The notes beneath the pieces were generated by a model, which saw nothing but the letters and a program-made list of their open reading frames with translations, was not told where the DNA came from and did no database searches. From JBOGXA01 sp050694175 (GTDB lineage: Bacteria > Actinomycetota > CADDZG01 > WHSQ01), in the NCBI GenBank assembly GCA_050694175.1, contig JBOGXA010000004.1, positions 1-64,000 on the forward strand: a stretch of 64,000 bases of DNA, read 5' to 3'. A program made the position numbers and the translations under genes. Shown here piece after piece: positions 34,228-41,729 of the stretch; positions within the stretch are counted from its first letter, which is position 1; each line of letters starts with the position of its first letter.

Positions 34228-34653
34228 CTACTTGAGCGCCTTCTTGAACGTGTAGCTGGCGCGCTCGTAGCCCATGTGCTGCTCGTAGAAACGGTGGGCG
34301 TCGATTCGTTGGACTCCGGACGAGAGGGCCACTGTGTCGCAGTCCTCGGCCCGGGCGAGTTCTTCCAGATGCTCCATCAGCGCCTTCCCGTAGCCCTGCG
34401 AACGTGTGTCAGCGCGCGTGATCAAGTCGTACACCCACATGTAGCGGCCGTAGTAGAAGTTCGCGAACAGCGCTACTCCGGCAACTGCGACCAGCCGGCC
34501 CTCTGCGCGGGCTCCGAACATCCGATAGCCGCGCGGGATCATCTCGTCGAGAAGCTCGAAGAACTCTCTCTCGCTGAGGTGGGTGCGCAGCTCGGACATC
34601 ACCTCGAAGCCGTCGCGCAGCTCGTCGTGCGAGCGCAGTTCGCTGATCTCGAT
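34228..34653 (-). CDS. GNAT-family N-acetyltransferase with no canonical start codon
   Basis: About 141 aa of GNAT fold: beta-1 IEISELRSHDELRDGF, VAVAGVALFANF, then the acetyl-CoA loop TRADTRSQGYGKALMEHLEELA and DAHRFYEQHMGYERASYTFKK. The family similarity begins right after the stop of the upstream KDPG aldolase gene, but no ATG, GTG or TTG exists there. GAGGAG at 34673-34668 points to an ACG at 34662 or the ATC at 34653; the first ATG (34614) would remove beta-1. The stated start is a guess. Possibly coupled to the aldolase. Confidence 0.65.
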   Translation of the reverse strand: MEISELRSHDELRDGFEVMSELRTHLSEREFFELLDEMIPRGYRMFGARAEGRLVAVAGVALFANFYYGRYMWVYDLITRADTRSQGYGKALMEHLEELARAEDCDTVALSSGVQRIDAHRFYEQHMGYERASYTFKKALK

Positions 34654-34664
34654 GGCCTGCGTGC

Positions 34665-35327
34665 CTACTCCTCGCGCTCGGTGAGATACAGGTCCAGCCG
34701 GCGGTGGACCTCTATCGACCGGCGCTCGAGCTCGTCGTAACGGCCCTCGGCGGCGAGATCGGGGTCGAATACTGCCCCCGCGAACCCGACCAACTCGGCC
34801 CCCGCGTCGAGATAGCCGAGGTAGTTCTCGGCGGTGATGCCGCCGGTAACCAGGATCGGGACGTCGTCGAGCGGGCCCAGGATGTGCTCGATGTAGTCGG
34901 GGCCACCGAGGCTCTCCGCGGGAAACACCTTGACCCAATCGGCCCCCGCCTTCCGGGCACTGTGGATCTCGGTCGGGGTCGAGGCTCCCACGGCGATCGG
35001 AAGCGAGAGCTCGTGCGCGGCCTCGACGACCTCGGGCACGACTATCGGCGTGACAATGAACTCGGCCCCCGAGTCGTACGCGATCTTGACCTGATCGGGC
35101 TCGATAACAGTGCCGGCACCGACGATCGCGTCGGCGCGGCCGGCAACCTCCGCGAGAGCGTCGGTTGCGTCGGGAGTGTTGAGGGTGATCTCGACGGCCT
35201 CGAACCCCCCGCGCACGGCAGCCGCGATGCCTTCGACGGCGTGATCGGCCTGCGCCATCCGGAAGATGGCGATGGCGGTGGCGTCCCGCAGGCGCCCAAC
35301 CCTGGTTTCGAACAGCTTGCCGTTCAT
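34665..35327 (-). CDS. eda: KDPG/KHG aldolase family protein
   Basis: 220 aa TIM barrel. AIAIFRM, EITLNTPDA, VGAGTV, FIVTPI and the Schiff-base Lys in WVKVFPA (K133) match 2-dehydro-3-deoxy-phosphogluconate aldolase, which cleaves KDPG to pyruvate and glyceraldehyde 3-phosphate. The start is 12 nt after the sbcC stop, so it is probably read through from the resection operon. No Entner-Doudoroff dehydratase is nearby. Confidence 0.87.
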   Translation of the reverse strand: MNGKLFETRVGRLRDATAIAIFRMAQADHAVEGIAAAVRGGFEAVEITLNTPDATDALAEVAGRADAIVGAGTVIEPDQVKIAYDSGAEFIVTPIVVPEVVEAAHELSLPIAVGASTPTEIHSARKAGADWVKVFPAESLGGPDYIEHILGPLDDVPILVTGGITAENYLGYLDAGAELVGFAGAVFDPDLAAEGRYDELERRSIEVHRRLDLYLTEREE

Positions 35328-35339
35328 GGTGATACGAGG

Positions 35340-37760
35340 TTAACCGGATGCGCCGGACACCACGAGCGTCGTCCCGTCATCGCTCTTGTCCAGCACGATC
35401 TTGTCCTCCACTCGCAGCGCCAGTTCCGGCACGTGTGAAACCAAGCCGATCAGACGGTCCCCGACCACGATCCTCTCGATGCCCTCCAGGGCGTGCTCGA
35501 ACGCTTCGGCATCGAGCGTTCCGAATCCTTCGTCCAGGAAGAACGACTCGAGGCGGCCCCCTTCGCGCGTCACCGCCTCGGCGAGCGCCAGCGAGAGCGC
35601 AAGCGAAGCCAGGAAGGTCTCACCTCCCGACAACGTTTCGACGTCGCGGCGTCGGTCCGCCGCCATCTCGTCGACGACATCGAACTCGGCGTCGTCGCTG
35701 AACCGGTAGCGTCCGGTCATCTCCCGCAGTAACTCGGAGCCGAGTTCGGCCAAGAGCCTCCGCCGCTCCTCGAGCAGGAAGTTCACGAAGTTCGTGTCGC
35801 GCAGGTCGTCGGTGAGGCGCTGGTAGACGGCGGTGCGCGCCTCCAGCGCCGCTGCTTCATCCTCTAGCTCCGACGCGCGCCGCGCATCCTTCTCGAAGCC
35901 GGCCACCCGGTCGGCCGCGTTCCGGAGGTGGGCACGTGTCTCCGCCAGCGCGGTCTCGATGCGAACGTCGTCCGCAAGGTCGAAGGGGGCACGCAACTCG
36001 ATCAGGGCCCGGCGCGCAGACGCGGCGGTTTCGTCTGCTCGCGCGGCCTCGTCGACCCCTCGTTCCACCTGACCGGCCAACGAGGCACGGACGTTGGATG
36101 CAGATTCCGATAACTCGCCGGCGCTGCAATCCACGTCGGGCGCCGCGACCTCCGCCCGGGTCGAGAGCCGGATGAGGACCGCGGCCATCGCGCGCCGGCC
36201 CTTCGCGACCGCATCGCGTTCGAGACGGGTACGCTCCAGAGCCGCGCGCACCTCTTCGACAACCGCCGTCGCCTTTTCCACGGCGCCGGCGGCGAGTTCC
36301 AATGCGGACAGCCGTGTCCGGGCCGCACCGGCGAAATCGTCCTGAGCTCCGAGCACGGCAACGAGTTCCTTCGTCACCTTTTCGATCCTCGCGACGAGTG
36401 ACCGGAGCTCCTTATCGACGCGCTCCGAATCGAGCCGCCCGCGCCCCAGGCTCTCGTTCGCCCGCGTCGCAAGTGCACGGGCGCGTTCGGCGGCCGACGC
36501 CGCTCCCTTCTCCTCCTTCTTAAGCCGCGCCAGCTCCGGTTTGTGGTCATGCTCCGGGATGGTCTCGACGGGACGCTCGCACACCGGGCACGGCATGCCC
36601 GGCTCCAGATGTGCCTTGAGGGCGTGGGCCATATCGGCCCTTTCGGCCTGAGAGCGTTTCTCGGCCGCGGCCCCGTGAGCGGCCTCGGCCGCGCGCGCCG
36701 CTTCGGCCGTAGCGGTGGCATCCGCCTCGAGAGCAACCACCTTCTCGGCCAGGCCAGAACGCTCGCCCTCCAGGTGCGCGCGCTCGCCGGTCGCCGCCTC
36801 GAGGTCCTCCGAGGTGCGTAGAGCCGAGCGCAGCACCATCTCGTCGCCGCTCTCGGCCCTCAGTACGACGAGCACCTCGTCTGCCTTCGCGCGTGCCGTG
36901 CTCGCCGCGGCCAGCTCTTTCTCCGCAGCCTCGACGGATCCAGTTGCCGTCACCTCTCGCGAGGACATGGTTTGTAGGTCGTGTTCGGACGGGACCTCCG
37001 CCAGCGCGTCCCGAGCGGCTCGTTCGTGTTCGGCCGCTCTCTTCTTGGTGTCGGCGGCGGCCCGCAGATGCTCTTCGAGTCGCTGCTCTTCGGGCATCGC
37101 GGCTTGCAGCTTCCCGGCGGCGTTCTCGAGCCGCACATGTCGTTCGCGCTCTGCCTCCAAACGCTCCACGACGTCTTCGCCGATGCCCCGCAACTCTCCG
37201 CGTACCCCCTCGAGCTCTCCATTGAGAGCCCCTACCCGCGTGCGCGCCGCGCTGTGGAGCGCGGTGATCTGGTCGAAGCGAAAGACGCCCTTGAGTATCT
37301 TCGTGCGTTCGGTGGGCGTCGCGTGCAAGAACTCGTCGAACTGTCCCTGCGCGAGCAGAATGGAGGAGCAAAAAGCAGGGAAGGACAACCCCAGCAATTC
37401 TTCGATCCTCTTCCCCACCGCGCTCGATCCGATTGTCTTGTCGCCGGATGCGAGGTCTGTCAGGACGTGCTCTCCGTTGCCCTTGCGCGGCATCAGGCGC
37501 TCGACCTCATAGTCGTCACCGTCGACCGAGAAGCGCAGCCGCACGTGCGCGGACTCGCTGTGTGAGCAGATAAGGCGGCTCGGCTCCCTCTGGATCTTCG
37601 GGCTCTTGCCGTACAGGGCAAAGCAGATGCCGTCGAGAATGGATGACTTGCCGGCGCCGATCGGTCCCACTATCGCCACCAGTGTCCGGCCCGAGAAGTC
37701 GATGATCGTGGGCTCCCTGTGCGAGCGAAAGCCGGACAGCTCGAGCTCGAGGGGCCTCAC
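35340..37760 (-). CDS. sbcC: SbcC/Rad50-type SMC-like ATPase
   Basis: 806 aa. N-terminal Walker A GPIGAGKSS (residues 32-40), a Q-loop segment LLAQGQFDEFL, long Ala/Glu/Arg-rich coiled coils and a zinc-hook CPVC near residue 390. The C-terminal signature LSGGETFLASLALSLAL and Walker B FFLDEGFGTLD follow. It is shorter than E. coli SbcC (about 1,050 aa). With SbcD it forms the Mre11-Rad50-type nuclease that processes hairpins and blocked DNA ends. The GTG overlaps the sbcD stop by 4 nt. Confidence 0.95.
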   Translation of the reverse strand: MRPLELELSGFRSHREPTIIDFSGRTLVAIVGPIGAGKSSILDGICFALYGKSPKIQREPSRLICSHSESAHVRLRFSVDGDDYEVERLMPRKGNGEHVLTDLASGDKTIGSSAVGKRIEELLGLSFPAFCSSILLAQGQFDEFLHATPTERTKILKGVFRFDQITALHSAARTRVGALNGELEGVRGELRGIGEDVVERLEAERERHVRLENAAGKLQAAMPEEQRLEEHLRAAADTKKRAAEHERAARDALAEVPSEHDLQTMSSREVTATGSVEAAEKELAAASTARAKADEVLVVLRAESGDEMVLRSALRTSEDLEAATGERAHLEGERSGLAEKVVALEADATATAEAARAAEAAHGAAAEKRSQAERADMAHALKAHLEPGMPCPVCERPVETIPEHDHKPELARLKKEEKGAASAAERARALATRANESLGRGRLDSERVDKELRSLVARIEKVTKELVAVLGAQDDFAGAARTRLSALELAAGAVEKATAVVEEVRAALERTRLERDAVAKGRRAMAAVLIRLSTRAEVAAPDVDCSAGELSESASNVRASLAGQVERGVDEAARADETAASARRALIELRAPFDLADDVRIETALAETRAHLRNAADRVAGFEKDARRASELEDEAAALEARTAVYQRLTDDLRDTNFVNFLLEERRRLLAELGSELLREMTGRYRFSDDAEFDVVDEMAADRRRDVETLSGGETFLASLALSLALAEAVTREGGRLESFFLDEGFGTLDAEAFEHALEGIERIVVGDRLIGLVSHVPELALRVEDKIVLDKSDDGTTLVVSGASG

Positions 37761-38914
37761 AGGTCCACTCCCACCTCTTCGAGCAGTTCGTCGAAGGCCG
37801 CCTTCAGCTCGTCCGCGGGGGGCTCGCCGTAGCGTTCGTGGTGGTACTCGCCGTAAAGCTCATGGATGCTGCGCCCCTCCCGGCGCGGTTTGAACTCCTC
37901 GCGTGCCGAGTTGTGCACGCGCACGTACAGCGCATCCGGCAGGAACGAATGGATCTCGTCGGCAATGGTCGGCGAAGGGGTCTCCGTGATCACCTCGACC
38001 GACAGGATCGCCCCGGCCAGATCCGGAGCCCGCGCACGCAGCTCGTCGATCGTCCCCGAGACCTTCATCAGGCGCCGGCCGGCGGTTATCGGCACTTCCT
38101 CGAGGGCGCGCTTGCCCGCCGAGGAGACGTCCGCGACCACGACGCTCTTGTCCTGGTCGGCTTCCCCGAAGTCGAGCTGCATAATGCTCCCGGCGTAGCG
38201 CGCGTAGTCCTCCGAACCGGGCGCAGGTTGAGCCTTGTGGATGTGCCCGAGTGCCACGTAGTTGAACTGGTGCGGGACCGCGTCCTCGGTCGCCATGTAC
38301 GCCTCGCCGATGTGGAGCGCGCGCTCGCTCCCCGATGGAACCGCGTTGTGGATCATGAAGTGGCCGACGAGGATGTCGACCGCGTTCGCAGACGCATTGG
38401 CCGCGAGGTAATCCGCGTAGCGCCTGTTGATCGCCCGCACCCGGTCCGCGTACGACTTATGCCTGTCCTCGTGCGTTTCCGCGAACTCGACGATGCGCGC
38501 CTGGTGGAGGAAGGGGAAGCACGCGACTCGAGCAACTTCCTCGCCGGTGCGTGACGGGATCTCGACAACCCCTCCGGCGTCGGGCGGCAACGCCTTGGGC
38601 ACCAGGATCACACCCGAGTGGGCGAGGTGCGGGGCGAGAACCTCGAACAAGTCGGCCGAATCGTGGTTGCCCGGCACCGCAACCACCCGCGCGCCCGTCG
38701 CGGCGAGCTGCACGAGCGCGCGCAGGACCGCGCTCATCGACATCAGGGGTGGAAGGCCGCGGTCGAACAGATCGCCGGCCACGATTACGAGATCGACCTC
38801 CCGCTCCGCTGCGACCCCGACCACCTCAGCGAGCACCGCCCGCGTCTCGTCGTCGCGATCGATTCGACCCAGCCGCTTGCCCACGTGCCAGTCGGCGGTG
38901 TGCAGGATCCTCAC
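37757..38914 (-). CDS. sbcD: SbcD/Mre11-type nuclease
   Basis: 385 aa. Phosphoesterase motifs in order: HTADWHVG (residues 5-12), GDLFDRG (48), PGNHD (81-85), GHFMIHN and GHIHKAQ, the Mn-binding set of Mre11. GTG at 38914 begins exactly at the conserved VRILHTADWH and lies 5 nt after the HerA-like stop. The frame is open to 39088, but that part is antisense-like sequence over the upstream gene. Confidence 0.95.
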   Translation of the reverse strand: MRILHTADWHVGKRLGRIDRDDETRAVLAEVVGVAAEREVDLVIVAGDLFDRGLPPLMSMSAVLRALVQLAATGARVVAVPGNHDSADLFEVLAPHLAHSGVILVPKALPPDAGGVVEIPSRTGEEVARVACFPFLHQARIVEFAETHEDRHKSYADRVRAINRRYADYLAANASANAVDILVGHFMIHNAVPSGSERALHIGEAYMATEDAVPHQFNYVALGHIHKAQPAPGSEDYARYAGSIMQLDFGEADQDKSVVVADVSSAGKRALEEVPITAGRRLMKVSGTIDELRARAPDLAGAILSVEVITETPSPTIADEIHSFLPDALYVRVHNSAREEFKPRREGRSIHELYGEYHHERYGEPPADELKAAFDELLEEVGVDL

Positions 38915-38919
38915 GGCGA

Positions 38920-40644
38920 TCAGAGACCGGCGAAAGGATCGCCGCTCTCGGCGACCTCCTCGGGGCGGGTCGCCCACGGTGGGTAGGGGAACTGCAGCAC
39001 CGTGGGGGCCGGGATCGGCGGCTGCGAGAGCACCATGGTCCCGGGCTTGAGGAGCCGGGCCCTTGCTCGCGTCGACGGGAGCATCCATCCGTACTCGGCG
39101 CGTTCCGCCTCCGCTGAGTCGAGGCGGCCCGATACCTTCAGGGACGCGTTACTCAGCATGTCGGCATGAACGCGCGACGCGGACTGTTGCGCTCCGATGA
39201 GAAGAATCCCGAGCGAGCGACCGCGCTGTGCGATATCGATCAGCGTGTCGCGGATCGGCGACCACCCTTCGCGCGGTGCGTACTTGTTCAGCTCGTCCAG
39301 GACGATGATCGTGAGCGGGTAGCGCCCGCGACCCTCTTTCTCCTCGTGGACCTCCTGGATGAGCGCGCTCACCACAAATCGCTGCGCGGCGTCGTGGAGG
39401 CGGTGGATGTCCACGACCGTTACCGCCTCGCGCGACCGGTCGATCATTCGTGACTCTCCGGCGCGCACGAGCCGTCCAACGCGGCCGGCGGCGCCGTGGA
39501 GCCTGCGGATGAACGCGGCGACCGTCCCCGCCGCCACCTGACCGGTCCACTCGCGCGGCGGATGGCCGTCGTCGGGGTCGAGGATGATCTCCAGCTCGTC
39601 GACGAGGTCGGCGAGCGTCCGCACGACCCGGTCGTGCTCCGTTGGGACGGCGGGACCTTCGTCGTGCGGCGGCGGGCGCAGAAGGAGCGCGCCGGGTTGG
39701 CCGGCGGCTTCGACGGCCCAGCGGCGCAGCTGTGACGCGACCCGTTCGGCAATGAACGACAGCTGGTTGCGCGCGTCCGCCGACTCCGTAAATAGGTACT
39801 GGAGGAGCCCGCGCTCAACGAACTCAACCGGGGTCCAGCGAAACCCGATCACGCCCTCAGTGCGCGCCGCCGAGTCGGGGATGCCGTCGCTCTCGGCGCG
39901 CTCGTGTGTGGGGGCCCAGAAAGACGCCGACGGGAACGGCTCGGCGTCCATCCCCAGCCGCGCCCACGCATCGCGATGCTCGTCGCCGAAGTTCTTGTTC
40001 GGGCGATCGAGAAACAAGAGGTCCTCGCCCTTGACGTTGAAGACGAGCACCCGCATGTTGCGAGCGCTGGAACCGAGGATCTCGGGATGTGAGGTCAGGC
40101 ATCGCACGAAGAAGAGGGCGTACGAGGTCTTCGTTGCAACTCCCGACACTCCTGAAATGCTCATGTGCGCGCCCTTGGTGCCGTCGAAGAAGTCGACATC
40201 GGCCCACACGAGCTCGCCGTCGCGGCTGAGCCCAACGGGCAGCGCACGATCCTGTTCGCCGGCGCGCATGTCGTCGACGTACAGCGCTCGCTCTCGCTCC
40301 GCACCGGTGGCCCGGAAGACCGGCCGCCCGGAGTCCGGCGCCGTCCAGATCTCGGGCCACACTCGCACGACCTGCACCGTCGCGGTGCGCGATTTCTCCG
40401 CGGGAAAGGTTCCCTCCACCGCAACCCGGAACGTGTCGGATTCAAAGCTCGTCCCCTCATAGCGTGCCGACGTCTCGACCACAATCCCGTACGTCGAGAC
40501 CTCTCCGACCTTGGGCACGTGCGTGCGGACGACAACGAGATCGTCGAGCTGCAGATACTCGTCTTCGTGCAGGACGACGCGGAACTCCTGCGTTGATGTT
40601 GCCTCCGAGCCCAGGACGAGCCCGACCGGATTCTCCTCTGTCAC
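38920..40644 (-). CDS. herA: HerA-like hexameric ATPase/translocase
   Basis: 574 aa. The N-terminal HAS-barrel (FRVVLHEDEYLQLDDLVVVRT...YGIVVE) is followed by a RecA/FtsK-like ATPase. Walker A is atypical, SGVSGVATKTS (about 164-174), with Thr before the Lys; Walker B is LTIIVLDELNKY and the sensor region LLIGAQQSAS. HerA pumps DNA and works with NurA in end resection. GTG at 40644 overlaps the NurA stop by 4 nt, GGGGAAGGGGA precedes it. The frame stays open into nurA up to 41697, which is a shadow. Confidence 0.87.
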   Translation of the reverse strand: MTEENPVGLVLGSEATSTQEFRVVLHEDEYLQLDDLVVVRTHVPKVGEVSTYGIVVETSARYEGTSFESDTFRVAVEGTFPAEKSRTATVQVVRVWPEIWTAPDSGRPVFRATGAERERALYVDDMRAGEQDRALPVGLSRDGELVWADVDFFDGTKGAHMSISGVSGVATKTSYALFFVRCLTSHPEILGSSARNMRVLVFNVKGEDLLFLDRPNKNFGDEHRDAWARLGMDAEPFPSASFWAPTHERAESDGIPDSAARTEGVIGFRWTPVEFVERGLLQYLFTESADARNQLSFIAERVASQLRRWAVEAAGQPGALLLRPPPHDEGPAVPTEHDRVVRTLADLVDELEIILDPDDGHPPREWTGQVAAGTVAAFIRRLHGAAGRVGRLVRAGESRMIDRSREAVTVVDIHRLHDAAQRFVVSALIQEVHEEKEGRGRYPLTIIVLDELNKYAPREGWSPIRDTLIDIAQRGRSLGILLIGAQQSASRVHADMLSNASLKVSGRLDSAEAERAEYGWMLPSTRARARLLKPGTMVLSQPPIPAPTVLQFPYPPWATRPEEVAESGDPFAGL

Positions 40645-41627
40645 TCCCCTTCCTCCCCTTCGAATCCCCGAGCCGCGCTGCGGATCATCCGGGCGATCAG
40701 CTCGCGGTCGCCGAGCAAATGGCGCAGCCGCTTCTCGAGCCCGGCAACCGGCACCAGGTTCTGCGGCGCACGTGGGTCCCAGTACTGCGCCGAGGCGAAC
40801 GCCGGAAGAACGAGCGCCGACGCATCGGCAAGATCGATCGCCTCGTTGAGCCCGAGCGCGGCGGGACACTCGCATCTCACCAGTCCGTGCCATGTGTGGT
40901 GCCCATCCTCGAGCTCGCACAACCGCACGTACCACGAGTAGCGGGGGCGCGGGTCGCCGAACGCGAACAGCGGCGAGCGCTGCCCGCACCCCAGTCTCGC
41001 CATCACGGCATCCTCGGGAGGCTTCAGGTAGCGGCGGTTGTGCGACTTGATGCATGCGACCACGCGCACCGCCCCGGGCCGCATGACTGCAAGCGGGCCG
41101 TCGAGGAACACGAGCCGGTCCTCCGAGGCAATCGAGCGCGCAAGCTCGGCTTCGTTGTGGCGCATTCGCTCGTGGACCGCGTCGGCGAGGCTGTCGATGT
41201 CGGTCGCGGGGTGAGGGAGGGCATGGAACTCGAGCCCAGGGCCCGCCGAGAGCGACAGGCGCCGTCCCTCGCCGAGCGCGAGATAGCGGTCGATCCTGAG
41301 AGACGCGCACTCGGCCCGCCGTTCCCCCCACCACGAGCCGTTGCCGTTCGCGCGCGGCTCGCACAGCACCACGCCGACGCCCACCGACCCGGCAACGCCG
41401 GGGATCGGCGCGGTGTCGCCGTCCATCAAGAAGACGCGCGCGTCCATCCGGCGCGTCCCGTCGACGAACGCCACGGGCAGCTCGGCCGTGCTGGTGGCGG
41501 GGGGTGAGACGGGCTCCCACCGCCGGTCCTCGCAGGACGTGTCGACCGCCTCCGCCGAGGCATCGTCCGGGCCGAGATCGATCTCTCCACCGTAGTCGGG
41601 TCCCCACGCCTCGACCGCAATTTTCAT
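40641..41627 (-). CDS. nurA: NurA-domain 5'-3' nuclease
   Basis: 328 aa. NurA landmarks: FVDGTRRMDARV with the metal-binding Asp near residue 56, FLDGPL (Asp near 176), and a C-terminal ALVLPAFASAQYWDPRAPQN block. NurA digests the 5' strand in complex with HerA. First gene of the operon nurA-herA-sbcD-sbcC. The ATG has a TAGGGT box 8 nt upstream, so the operon mRNA is probably leaderless. Confidence 0.85.
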   Translation of the reverse strand: MKIAVEAWGPDYGGEIDLGPDDASAEAVDTSCEDRRWEPVSPPATSTAELPVAFVDGTRRMDARVFLMDGDTAPIPGVAGSVGVGVVLCEPRANGNGSWWGERRAECASLRIDRYLALGEGRRLSLSAGPGLEFHALPHPATDIDSLADAVHERMRHNEAELARSIASEDRLVFLDGPLAVMRPGAVRVVACIKSHNRRYLKPPEDAVMARLGCGQRSPLFAFGDPRPRYSWYVRLCELEDGHHTWHGLVRCECPAALGLNEAIDLADASALVLPAFASAQYWDPRAPQNLVPVAGLEKRLRHLLGDRELIARMIRSAARGFEGEEGE

Positions 41628-41635
41628 CGATTACC

Positions 41636-41641
41636 ACCCTA
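41636..41641 (-). promoter_or_regulatory. -10 box (TAGGGT) of the nurA-herA-sbcD-sbcC operon
   Basis: TAGGGT on the minus strand ends 8 nt before the nurA ATG at 41627, within a 102-bp gap to the divergent S9 peptidase. It is the only promoter signal found before sbcC, since all internal junctions are overlapping or 5 nt apart. Confidence 0.45.
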
Positions 41642-41729
41642 GCGAGGGGTAGCGACGGTTTTGGGCCAATCGGCCGAAAACCCACCGGGCCGAGCACTCA
41701 CGAGGGCATCGTGGGATAGGAATAGGCGC

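Noticed and set aside
34654..34938. Extension of the GNAT protein to the ATG at 34938
   Set aside because: It lies inside the KDPG aldolase gene and encodes Arg-rich shadow sequence.
40645..41697. Long minus-strand frame continuing upstream of herA
   Set aside because: It overlaps nurA in another frame, is Arg/Gly-rich without family features, and herA has its own start overlapping the nurA stop.
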